Shown here piece after piece: positions 1-5,127 of a stretch of DNA of 5,541 bases. Source of the DNA: Dehalococcoidia bacterium UBA1151 (GTDB lineage: Bacteria; Chloroflexota; Dehalococcoidia; Lucifugimonadales; Lucifugimonadaceae); the NCBI GenBank assembly GCA_002311865.1, contig DBZV01000115.1:1-5541 (forward strand). Reading direction: 5' to 3'. The translations under genes and the position numbers were made by a program. The notes under the pieces are model-generated. The model had not been told where the DNA came from. It did no database searches and saw nothing but the letters and a program-made list of their open reading frames with translations. The number at the start of each line of letters is the position of its first letter. Position 1 is the stretch's first letter.

Positions 1-60
1 CCCATGTTGTGGGTACATCTGTTACCTATGTCCCCGGTCTATACACCCGAAATGGGGGGA
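1..60. other. Possible insertion-sequence flanking remnant
   Basis: No coding region fits here. The stretch containing GTTACCTATGTCCCCGGTC (22-40) followed by TATACA resembles, from memory, the non-coding ends that flank IS481-type transposase genes. No transposase reading frame is visible inside the window, so any element would lie to the left or be a fragment. The resemblance could not be tested. Confidence 0.25.
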
Positions 61-98
61 GAGTCCTCGCTGAAGGGGCTGTTCCTCCTCCGCCGCAC

Positions 99-110
99 GG
101 GCATATGCCC
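99..110. repeat. 12-bp perfect palindrome downstream of the distal RraA gene
   Basis: GGGCATATGCCC is a perfect palindrome 15 nt beyond the stop codon of the minus-strand gene ending at 126. It has no T-run after it in the direction of transcription, so it is not a convincing intrinsic terminator. It could form a small cruciform or bind a dimeric protein; nothing more can be said. Confidence 0.35.
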
Positions 111-124
111 TGAATGGCAGATGC
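110..124. repeat. 15-nt repeat, copy 1 (partner 1253-1267)
   Basis: CTGAATGGCAGATGC matches CTGCATGGCAGATGC at 1253-1267 with one difference. This copy begins directly after the stop codon of the distal RraA gene; its partner lies 75 nt after the stop codon of the proximal RraA gene. It may be the 3' flank of the duplicated block. Confidence 0.45.
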
Positions 125-125
125 A

Positions 126-875
126 CTAAAGCCCGCGCTCCTTCTTTACCCTAGCCCACTCTTCGTGGGTTTCCGGACTTGGGGGATAGTACTTGCCAGG
201 CGCCACGCCCTCGGCGCGGATCTTCTCCTTGACGTAGTTCTCCACCTCTTCGTGCTCGATAGCCCACTTGAGAACGGATTCAGCCATCCACGATGGAACT
301 ACGAGCACGCCGTCGCCATCGCCGACCATCACATCGCCGGGCCGGACCAGCGCGCCGCCGCACTGGATCTGGATGTTCTCTTCCGCGGGTATTGCGGTCG
401 GCCCACCGTGAAAGCTGCGGGCGACTGCATAGACGGCAAGCCCGTAGTCCTCGTCTTCAAGCACTCCCAAATCACGGATGGCACCGTCGATGATCACACC
501 ATCGGCGTTGTTCATCTGCAACTGAAGCAGCTTCACATCGCCAGCGACTACGTCTTTTTCGTGGCTCATGATGTCGGCCACAAGCACATCCCCCGGACCA
601 CAGCGGCCCATTGCCACGTACTCAGGTGTGTGCTCACCCCGCCCCATCTCAGCAGTCAAATCAGGCCGAATCGGCAGGAATCGGAGAGTGCGCGCTCGAG
701 CAGCAAACCGCGCCTCACCCGTATTGAACGGCCGAATACCTTCCAGCACGCAATTGACGTGGCCGTGCGCACGGCAGCCGCCGTAGACGGTGGCGGTTGG
801 GATGGTCTTGAAGCCGTCCAGCACACTCTGCGGAACGTCTACTGGTGCCATATCGAGGTTTTGGATGTCAGCCAT
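126..875 (-). CDS. RraA family aldolase/decarboxylase-like protein (distal paralog)
   Basis: This 249-residue protein belongs to the RraA / 4-hydroxy-4-methyl-2-oxoglutarate (HMG) aldolase family, whose members are often mislabelled as demethylmenaquinone methyltransferase. Characterised enzymes cleave HMG-type oxo-acids to pyruvate, using a divalent metal, and can decarboxylate oxaloacetate; E. coli RraA instead inhibits RNase E. The enzyme signature D-X20-R-D is intact (D113, R134, D135), inside the conserved stretch NNADGVIIDGAIRD. The later GDGDGVLVVP loop is also typical. The protein should be cytosolic and oligomeric. I chose the ATG at 873-875 because it aligns with the start of the neighbouring paralog and follows a weak CGGGAAA ribosome site (882-888). 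The frame stays open to 1184, but that extension is unconserved and runs through repeats. The two proteins are about 79% identical. No clear promoter or terminator was found. The exact substrate is unknown. Confidence 0.9.
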   Translation of the reverse strand: MADIQNLDMAPVDVPQSVLDGFKTIPTATVYGGCRAHGHVNCVLEGIRPFNTGEARFAARARTLRFLPIRPDLTAEMGRGEHTPEYVAMGRCGPGDVLVADIMSHEKDVVAGDVKLLQLQMNNADGVIIDGAIRDLGVLEDEDYGLAVYAVARSFHGGPTAIPAEENIQIQCGGALVRPGDVMVGDGDGVLVVPSWMAESVLKWAIEHEEVENYVKEKIRAEGVAPGKYYPPSPETHEEWARVKKERGL

Positions 876-918
876 GATGGGTTTCCCGTTGGGTGGTCGG
901 TTGATGATTGGGTGTCGT

Positions 919-946
919 CGAGTTCGAGCGCCAACTGTACAAGAGT
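919..946 (-). pseudogene. Remnant of the pepA 3' end (duplication footprint)
   Basis: This 28-nt stretch is identical at 26 positions to 2131-2158, which encodes the last part of the aminopeptidase. In the pepA frame it still reads TLVQLALEL, against TLVQLALDL in the intact gene. Similarity fades on the upstream side after about 946. It ends 43 nt before the start codon of the distal RraA gene; the real pepA copy ends 41 nt before the proximal one. The simplest reading is that the distal RraA gene was created by tandem duplication of a block beginning inside the end of pepA. Confidence 0.8.
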
Positions 947-991
947 GTGGGGTGGGACGCGGGGAGGCGTCCGCGCGCAGGTAGATCATGT

Positions 992-1014
992 TGTCGCAGA
1001 AAATCGACGCGACA
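992..1014. repeat. Inverted repeat TGTCGC-N11-GCGACA
   Basis: Perfect 6-bp arms at 992-997 and 1009-1014 flank an 11-nt spacer, about 120-140 nt upstream of the distal RraA start. It could be a protein-binding site for that gene, but such short arms arise easily by chance and no promoter is recognisable beside it. Confidence 0.2.
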
Positions 1015-1052
1015 GGGTCGTCATCGTTTGGTGGGGATGCGGCGTTGGCCGA

Positions 1053-1085
1053 TGCGTATGTCGAGCACACAGGATTCCTGGGTGT
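1053..1085. repeat. 33-nt direct repeat, copy A
   Basis: This copy matches 1169-1201 at 29 of 33 positions without gaps, starting 116 nt apart. Its core GAGCACAC-A-GGATTCCTG contains the odd palindrome CAGGATTCCTG. The two copies bracket the REP-like hairpin at 1091-1137, so the three may form one composite intergenic element. Confidence 0.7.
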
Positions 1086-1090
1086 AGGTG

Positions 1091-1137
1091 CCTGGGTCCC
1101 GGACATTTTCGCGAGGCCGAAAATTCCGGGATGACGG
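1091..1137 (-). repeat. REP-like palindromic repeat, minus-oriented copy
   Basis: Read on the minus strand, this 47-nt stretch begins CCGTCATCCCGGAAT and ends CCAGG. It aligns without gaps to 5061-5107 on the plus strand (36 of 47 identical). On the plus strand it folds into a strong hairpin: arm 1098-1111 pairs with 1118-1130 through 13 base pairs with one bulged C and a 6-nt loop. Many bacterial genomes carry dispersed repeats of the general form GTCAT-CCCG-hairpin-CCAG, probably spread by REP-associated transposases. The hairpin may protect or end transcripts, but no T-run follows it. Confidence 0.75.
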
Positions 1138-1168
1138 ATTGAGAATCGCCGGTCGGTGGCGCCGTGGC

Positions 1169-1201
1169 TGCGTATATGGAGCACACGGGATTCCTGAGTG
1201 T
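1169..1201. repeat. 33-nt direct repeat, copy B
   Basis: This is the partner of the repeat at 1053-1085, with four substitutions. It lies on the other side of the REP-like hairpin, in the same orientation. Beyond the 33 nt the flanks diverge. Confidence 0.7.
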
Positions 1202-1252
1202 GCTAGTTGCACGGGGTATGCCGCCCCGCGGCCGATACCAACTTCGCTGTGC

Positions 1253-1267
1253 CTGCATGGCAGATGC
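1253..1267. repeat. 15-nt repeat, copy 2 (partner 110-124)
   Basis: CTGCATGGCAGATGC differs from the copy at 110-124 by one base, and similarity extends a little past it (GG then CA on the minus strand). It directly abuts the repeat motif at 1267-1293, which suggests that extra DNA separates it from the proximal RraA stop codon. Confidence 0.45.
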
Positions 1268-1293
1268 TCCCCCGAGAGGGCTAGGGTGAGGGG
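1267..1293 (-). repeat. Dispersed intergenic repeat of the CCCTCACCCTAGCCCTCTC type
   Basis: On the minus strand this reads CCCCTCACCCTAGCCCTC followed by TCGGGGGAG. Sequences of the form CCCTCACCCTA-CCCTCTCCC occur as short intergenic repeats in many bacteria and give rise to spurious peptides such as PLTLALS when translated, as here. Only part of the usual hairpin is present. It lies about 50 nt downstream of the proximal RraA stop codon. Confidence 0.5.
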
Positions 1294-1342
1294 CCAGTTC
1301 GTCTTACGCAGCCCCGCGGCCAGTGCCCGTGCGGCAGGCACC

Positions 1343-2089
1343 CTACAGCCCGCGTTCCTTTTTTACCCTGGCCCATTCTTCGTGCATAGCTTCGGTTGGT
1401 GGATAGTACTTGCCGGGAGCTACGCCCTCGGCGCGGATCTTCTCCTTAACGTAGTTCTCTACCTCTTCGTGTTCCGTCGCCCATGCCAGAACCTCTTCAG
1501 CCATCCATGAAGGCACTACCAGCACGCCGTCATCGTCGCCAACGATCACATCACCGGGGCGAATCAGCGCGCCGCCGCATTGGATCTGGATGTTTTCTTC
1601 CGCCGGCACCGTGACCGGGTTGCCGTGGAAGCTGCGGTGCTTCGCGTATACGGCGAATCCGTAGTCCTCGTCCTCGATCACACCGAGGTCTCGAATCGCA
1701 CCGTCAATAATCACGCCATCTGCGTTGTTCATCGAGAGTTGGAGTAGCTTCACATCACCAGCGACCACATCTCTCGCAAGACCCATGATGTCCGCCACCA
1801 GCACATCACCGGGGCCACAACGGCCCATCGCGTGGTACTCCGGTGAGTCAGCTCCTCGCTTCACTTCCGCTTTAATATCCGGCCGATCTGGCAGAAATCG
1901 AAGGGTTCGCGCTCGGGCGGCGAGCCGCGTTCCCGGGGTGTAGGGCTTGATGCCCTCAAGCACGCAGTTGGGATGACCGAACGTCCGGCATGCGTTGTAG
2001 ACGGTCGCCGTGGGAATCAGCTTCATGCCATCGAGAACACTCTGCGGTACATCCACAGGCTTCATATCGAATGTTGGGATTTCAGGCAT
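1343..2089 (-). CDS. RraA family aldolase/decarboxylase-like protein (proximal paralog)
   Basis: This 248-residue protein is of the same family as the gene at 126-875 and is probably the parental copy. The catalytic and metal signature D-X20-R-D is present as D112, R133 and D134. In characterised HMG aldolases the Arg contacts the pyruvyl group and the Asp helps hold the metal. GPGDVLVAD (92-100) and GDDDGVLVVP are further family blocks. The C-terminal tail with GKYYPP and a charged helix ending KKERGL is shared by both copies. The ATG at 2087-2089 follows a good ribosome site (CGGAG, minus strand, 2099-2103) with 9-nt spacing. It starts only 24 nt after the pepA stop codon, so co-transcription with pepA is likely. 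No T-rich terminator follows; a weak GTGCC/GGCAC hairpin lies at 1323-1341. Aldolase or decarboxylase activity is inferred from the motif; the substrate is not known. Confidence 0.92.
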   Translation of the reverse strand: MPEIPTFDMKPVDVPQSVLDGMKLIPTATVYNACRTFGHPNCVLEGIKPYTPGTRLAARARTLRFLPDRPDIKAEVKRGADSPEYHAMGRCGPGDVLVADIMGLARDVVAGDVKLLQLSMNNADGVIIDGAIRDLGVIEDEDYGFAVYAKHRSFHGNPVTVPAEENIQIQCGGALIRPGDVIVGDDDGVLVVPSWMAEEVLAWATEHEEVENYVKEKIRAEGVAPGKYYPPTEAMHEEWARVKKERGL

Positions 2090-2098
2090 CGATAATTT

Positions 2099-2103
2099 CT
2101 CCG
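2099..2103 (-). promoter_or_regulatory. Ribosome binding site of the proximal RraA gene
   Basis: CGGAG on the minus strand lies 9 nt before the ATG at 2089. The distal paralog has a degraded version, CGGGAAA, at the corresponding place (882-888), so the duplicate is probably translated less efficiently. Confidence 0.7.
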
Positions 2104-2113
2104 AATAATTTGA

Positions 2114-3652
2114 CTATGAGTTCGCCTCAGCGAGATCGAGCGCCAACTGTACTAGAGTCCGTGTAGGTAAGCCTGTTGCCCCTGCGGTCAGGATGCCGTT
2201 GGTCCCGTCTGACATCGCATTTCCCGCGATATCGAGATGGACCCACGGTGTGTCTTCGGCGAACTCGCCGATGAAGTGTGCCGCTGTGATCGCGTGCGCA
2301 GCTCGGCCGCCCGTGTTCTTCAGATCGGCGATCTTGGAGCGGTTCTGCCGTTTGGCGATATCGTCCAGCGGAAGGCGCCAGAACGATTGGCCGCGCTTGT
2401 CGCCCGCGGCGATCAGTGCATTCACCAGCTCATCATCGTTCGAGAACGCGCCGGAGTTGCCTTTGCCGAGTGCGACGACGATGCCACCGGTGAGGGTTGC
2501 GATGTCCACCATGCGCCTGGCGCCATTTTCACGAGCGTATACGAGTGCATCAGCGAGAGTTAGCCTGCCCTCTGCATCGGTGTTGATCACTTCAATGTAC
2601 TTGCCGTTCATGGCCTGAACAACGTCGCTGACTCGTTGTGCACCACCGCCTGGCATGTTCTCAGTGGCCAGGCAGAGTGCTGTCACGTTGATCTTCGGCC
2701 CGATCTCAGCGATTGCCCGCGCCGCCGCGATTACGGATGCACCGCCTGCCATATCGCTCTTCATCGTCTCCATGCCGCTGGATGGCTTCAACGAGAGGCC
2801 TCCAGAATCGAAGGTGATGCCCTTGCCGATTATCCAGAGGTTGTTGTCTGCGTCGTCGGGATCACCTGCGTAATCGATCCGGATGATCTTTGGCGGCTCG
2901 TGACTACCCTGCGCCACGCCGAGATATGCCCCCATGCCCATCTTCTCGGCATCTGCACGCTCAAGAACCGTGATCGAGAGTCCATCGGTAGCTTCAGCGA
3001 CCGCGACAGCTTCTTCCGCGAGGCGTGTGGGCGTCATGATGTTCGGCGGATGGTTCACCAGATCGCGCGCCAGCGCCTCCGCGTTGGCCATGCTGGTTGC
3101 ACGATCGACAGCAGCTTGAACTTCATTTGCCTTGCCTGAATCAAGTTCGATGATCGTGAGTGTTTCGAGCCCGCCGGTATCGTCATCGTCATCATTGCTC
3201 GACGACTTGTAGTTTTTGAACTCGTATGCGCCAAGAATCGTGCCTTCAACGATGGCCGCAGCGGAGACCGCCGGGTCAATTCCTCCGATTCCTGCGCCGT
3301 GTAAGATAGTGGTGGCTTCACTGGCGCCGATTGAGCGAACGCGACGGGCTACTGTGGCTGCAATCTTGCGAATGTCGTCTGCATCCAACGAGTTCGACTT
3401 CCCAAGCCCGGCGACGAGGACTCGATCTGGAGCGAAGTCACCGTAACGATCGCCCAGCGTGTGAATCAGCGTGGCCTCTGATGCGCCACCCTTGATCTCG
3501 CCCGCCTCAATCAGCTTCGAGATAGTTGAGCCGATGGCCGAATCAACGGCTCCCGTAGCGCCGCCTGGCTCAATTACGCCTGAGAAGAGGTTCACAACCG
3601 CAACGGCCGTGGTCTGTTTGGTGATATCACCGGTAACTACTTCGAACTTCAA
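2114..3652 (-). CDS. pepA: Leucyl aminopeptidase, peptidase family M17
   Basis: This 512-residue cytosolic enzyme removes N-terminal residues from peptides and acts in peptide turnover. M17 enzymes are usually hexamers with two metals per subunit. All seven residues matching the E. coli PepA active site are present with identical spacing: K277, D282, K289, D300, D359, E361 and R363. They lie in GKGITFDSGG, SLKP, KSDMAGG and the signature NTDAEGRL. The N-terminal domain covers roughly residues 1-160 and the catalytic domain about 190-505; the length is normal for the family. A run of five Asp (154-158) sits in the inter-domain linker region. The start is TTG (3650-3652): a GGAG ribosome site lies 7 nt upstream, and no ATG or GTG occurs between it and the in-frame TAA upstream. 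It probably heads an operon with the RraA gene that follows. PepA homologues can also bind DNA in E. coli; nothing here shows that. Confidence 0.97.
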   Translation of the reverse strand: MKFEVVTGDITKQTTAVAVVNLFSGVIEPGGATGAVDSAIGSTISKLIEAGEIKGGASEATLIHTLGDRYGDFAPDRVLVAGLGKSNSLDADDIRKIAATVARRVRSIGASEATTILHGAGIGGIDPAVSAAAIVEGTILGAYEFKNYKSSSNDDDDDTGGLETLTIIELDSGKANEVQAAVDRATSMANAEALARDLVNHPPNIMTPTRLAEEAVAVAEATDGLSITVLERADAEKMGMGAYLGVAQGSHEPPKIIRIDYAGDPDDADNNLWIIGKGITFDSGGLSLKPSSGMETMKSDMAGGASVIAAARAIAEIGPKINVTALCLATENMPGGGAQRVSDVVQAMNGKYIEVINTDAEGRLTLADALVYARENGARRMVDIATLTGGIVVALGKGNSGAFSNDDELVNALIAAGDKRGQSFWRLPLDDIAKRQNRSKIADLKNTGGRAAHAITAAHFIGEFAEDTPWVHLDIAGNAMSDGTNGILTAGATGLPTRTLVQLALDLAEANS

Positions 3653-3659
3653 TGCCTCA

Positions 3660-3663
3660 CTCC
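3660..3663 (-). promoter_or_regulatory. Ribosome binding site deciding the pepA TTG start
   Basis: GGAG on the minus strand is spaced 7 nt from the TTG at 3652. It fixes this rare start codon, because the next in-frame methionine codon lies deep inside the protein, at about residue 188. Confidence 0.7.
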
Positions 3664-3763
3664 AGTTGCTGAGAAACGGATTGGCTTAGCGTTATGTTTT
3701 GTCATAAGAAATGGATATTGCAGTTTGAGTCTGCGTATTCACTGTTTTGCTGTGCGATTGTAG

Positions 3764-3785
3764 ACCTGCGATTCGGTTCGCAGGT
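3764..3785. repeat. Perfect 8-bp inverted repeat, possible operator
   Basis: ACCTGCGA and TCGCAGGT flank a 6-nt centre, TTCGGT. It lies about 110-135 nt upstream of the pepA start and could be an operator for a dimeric regulator or an RNA hairpin in the pepA leader. A T-arm of a tRNA was considered and excluded because the loop is wrong and no other tRNA arms exist. Confidence 0.4.
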
Positions 3786-3867
3786 AGAGCCAAATACAGG
3801 GTCGGCGAAGTCGTTTAAACTTGCGCTGAAAAAACCAAGACTTTTTTAGGACAAATACAAATTCATC

Positions 3868-3896
3868 TTGACGAAAGGCTAAATGTAGAGTAATGT
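3868..3896 (+). promoter_or_regulatory. Candidate sigma70-type promoter of the hydrolase gene
   Basis: TTGACG (3868-3873) matches five of six -35 consensus bases. After an ideal 17-nt spacer comes TAATGT (3891-3896), which is a poor -10 match. The AT-rich sequence just upstream could help as an UP-like element. It would leave a leader of about 160 nt before the chosen start codon at 4066. Confidence 0.4.
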
Positions 3897-3999
3897 GTCG
3901 CCCAGTCTCAAACGGTGTGCATGCCGCAGCTTCTAGGTCTCTGGCGGGAATGGGGCAGCCACAGCACTATCACTGAGCGAGGCGCTTTACCGACGAGTT

Positions 4000-4019
4000 G
4001 GATGAATGTCCGTTCATCC
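4000..4019. promoter_or_regulatory. 20-bp palindrome in the hydrolase leader, possible operator or hairpin
   Basis: GGATGAATG and CGTTCATCC form near-perfect 9-nt arms (one T/G mismatch) around a 2-nt centre. The symmetric TGAA-N6-TTCA core is like the operators of many TetR-type regulators. As RNA it would form a hairpin that buries the upstream ATG at 4006. No regulator gene is in the window, so neither role is proven. Confidence 0.45.
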
Positions 4020-4030
4020 GGCAGTTAGTT

Positions 4031-4046
4031 TCCCGACTTTTCGGGA
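4031..4046 (+). other. Small leader hairpin before the hydrolase ribosome site
   Basis: TCCCGA-CTTT-TCGGGA is a perfect 6-bp stem with a 4-nt loop, ending 4 nt before the purine-rich ribosome site at 4050-4056. It is too short to be a terminator and lacks a T-run. Together with the palindrome at 4000-4019 it gives the leader two consecutive stem-loops. Confidence 0.4.
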
Positions 4047-4049
4047 CAT

Positions 4050-4056
4050 GAGGGGG
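4050..4056 (+). promoter_or_regulatory. Ribosome binding site deciding the hydrolase start
   Basis: GAGGGGG lies 9 nt before the ATG at 4066. The two upstream in-frame ATGs (4006, 4048) have no comparable site, which favours 4066. Confidence 0.65.
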
Positions 4057-4065
4057 GCGCCGAAA

Positions 4066-4914
4066 ATGCAGGCCGACAGCATTCAGGTACGTGTAATTAC
4101 TGACGGTACGTTTTTGCTCGATGGGGGCGCAGTTTTCGGGCAGGTTCCAAGGGTCATTTGGGAGAAAGAAGCAAAGCCCGATCGCAAAAATCGCGTTCGA
4201 CTTGGCTTGAACGCCCTACTCGTCCAGACTCCTGAGCACAATATTCTTATAGATACTGGAATGGGCTCAAAAGACCCGGAAGTCACTCGTGAGGTCTACG
4301 GTCTCTCACGATCGAAGCTTCTCCGGGACCTGAAGGTCCAGGGCAACGGGATTACCGCACGAGACATCGACATGGTGGTGCTCAGCCACCTTCATTTTGA
4401 TCACGTAGGTGGAGCAATTCGCCTGGATCGTCTCGGTCAGAAGGTTCCTACCTTCCCGAACGCCAAGTACGTGATCCAGAAGAACTCCTGGGAAGAAGCA
4501 ACCTCGCCAAACGAGCGGGCGTGGCCGCACTTCTCACTTACCCGCGACGCCCTGGAAGTTCTGGAGGCGTCAGGCCAGGTTGAACTGATTGACGGCGACA
4601 CCGAGATCGTTCCCGGCGTGCAGACCCGGGTGACTGACGGTCACTGCGCGGGTCACCAGTCGGTGTTCATCAATACTGGCGGTGAACGTATCGCTTATCT
4701 TGGTGATCTTGTGCCCACGGCAGCACACGTGACTCTGTCATACATCACTGCCTTTGATAAGAGGCCGGATGCGACGCTTGAGCAGAAGCGCGAGTACCTT
4801 AACTACATCGAGAAAGATGGCTGGTTGATGATCTTTGCCCACGGTTACGAACACCGGGCTGGCTACCTGGAGCGCTGGGGCGGTTCACTGAATCTACGCC
4901 CCGTGGCCGTTTAG
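4066..4914 (+). CDS. Metallo-beta-lactamase-fold hydrolase (lactonase-like)
   Basis: With the start at 4066 the protein has 282 residues. All metal-binding motifs of the MBL fold are visible: the HxHxDH motif in LSHLHFDHVGG (H108, H110, D112, H113), H193 in DGHCAGH, D214 in YLGDLVP and H259 in FAHGYEH. The order and spacing resemble those of N-acyl-homoserine lactonases (AiiA type) and related esterases. The segment LLVQTPEHNILIDTGMG is the typical N-terminal beta-strand block. No signal peptide is seen, so it should act in the cytosol. An earlier in-frame ATG at 4006 would add 20 unconserved residues and lies in a palindrome; 4066 has the better ribosome site. The gene stands alone, diverging from pepA, and ends at a terminator. 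Quorum-signal hydrolysis is only one possibility; the substrate cannot be told from sequence. Confidence 0.92.
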   Translation: MQADSIQVRVITDGTFLLDGGAVFGQVPRVIWEKEAKPDRKNRVRLGLNALLVQTPEHNILIDTGMGSKDPEVTREVYGLSRSKLLRDLKVQGNGITARDIDMVVLSHLHFDHVGGAIRLDRLGQKVPTFPNAKYVIQKNSWEEATSPNERAWPHFSLTRDALEVLEASGQVELIDGDTEIVPGVQTRVTDGHCAGHQSVFINTGGERIAYLGDLVPTAAHVTLSYITAFDKRPDATLEQKREYLNYIEKDGWLMIFAHGYEHRAGYLERWGGSLNLRPVAV

Positions 4915-4933
4915 CCAATACAAGAAAACTCCC

Positions 4934-4970
4934 AGGAGGGTCGCTTCGAAAGAGGTGGCCCTCTTTTCTT
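4934..4970 (+). terminator. Intrinsic terminator of the hydrolase gene
   Basis: About 20 nt after the stop codon, GAGGGTC (4936-4942) can pair with GGCCCTC (4957-4963), extended by A-T and G-T pairs outside, followed by TTTTCTT. An alternative tighter hairpin, AAAGAGG-TGGC-CCTCTTT (4949-4966), uses the same T-rich end. Confidence 0.75.
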
Positions 4971-5060
4971 ATGCGTAACTCACACCAACATTGTTTATGT
5001 GAAATAGAAGGGTCTCAATCTCGTCGTCCGATAGTCCAAAAACGTCACACCACGGCATTA

Positions 5061-5107
5061 CCGTCATCCCGGAATCGTAGCTTTCGCGGAGATATCCAGG
5101 ATCCAGG
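5061..5107 (+). repeat. REP-like palindromic repeat, plus-oriented copy
   Basis: Starting CCGTCATCCCGGAAT and ending ATCCAGG, this has the same 47-nt length as the minus-oriented copy at 1091-1137 and matches it at 36 of 47 positions without gaps. It can form an imperfect hairpin between CCCGGAATC and GATATCCAGG. The central TTTCGCG is like the GCTTTCGCGG core of common dispersed repeats of this kind. Confidence 0.7.
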
Positions 5108-5127
5108 GTCGCACGGCTACATTAGTC

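Larger units (their letters stand above)
3653..4065. other. Divergent intergenic control region between pepA and the hydrolase gene
   Basis: This 413-nt spacer separates two diverging genes, so both promoters should lie here. It has an AT-rich core (about 3800-3895, with A and T runs), a perfect 8-bp inverted repeat at 3764-3785, a candidate plus-strand promoter at 3868-3896, and two inverted repeats in the leader of the plus-strand gene (4000-4019, 4031-4046). I could not identify a convincing minus-strand promoter for pepA. No further gene is visible. Confidence 0.7.

Noticed and set aside
99..110. Terminator of the distal RraA gene
   Set aside because: The palindrome is short and has no T-run on the minus strand.
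114..1142. Long plus-strand open frame (342 codons)
   Set aside because: It is antisense to the distal RraA gene for most of its length and then runs through intergenic repeats. The opposite strand has clear family motifs and a paralog with the same start.
876..1184. N-terminal extension of the distal RraA gene to 352 residues
   Set aside because: The extension has no counterpart in the paralog, is low in conserved features, and is encoded by repeats and the pepA relic. The internal ATG at 875 aligns with the paralog start.
1053..1201. CRISPR-like array
   Set aside because: Only two imperfect repeat copies, 116 nt apart, with a hairpin repeat between them instead of a spacer; no cas genes.
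2193..3689. Several plus-strand and minus-strand open frames overlapping pepA
   Set aside because: They are shadows of the aminopeptidase, whose active-site residues are all present in a single intact frame.
3755..3790. tRNA fragment suggested by GGTTCG
   Set aside because: The stem-loop has an 8-bp stem and a loop unlike a T-loop, and no acceptor, D or anticodon arm can be built around it.
4006..4065. Upstream start for the hydrolase (302 residues)
   Set aside because: The ATG at 4006 lies inside a palindrome, has no good ribosome site and adds residues unlike the family; 4066 follows GAGGGGG at 9 nt. The choice is likely but not certain.
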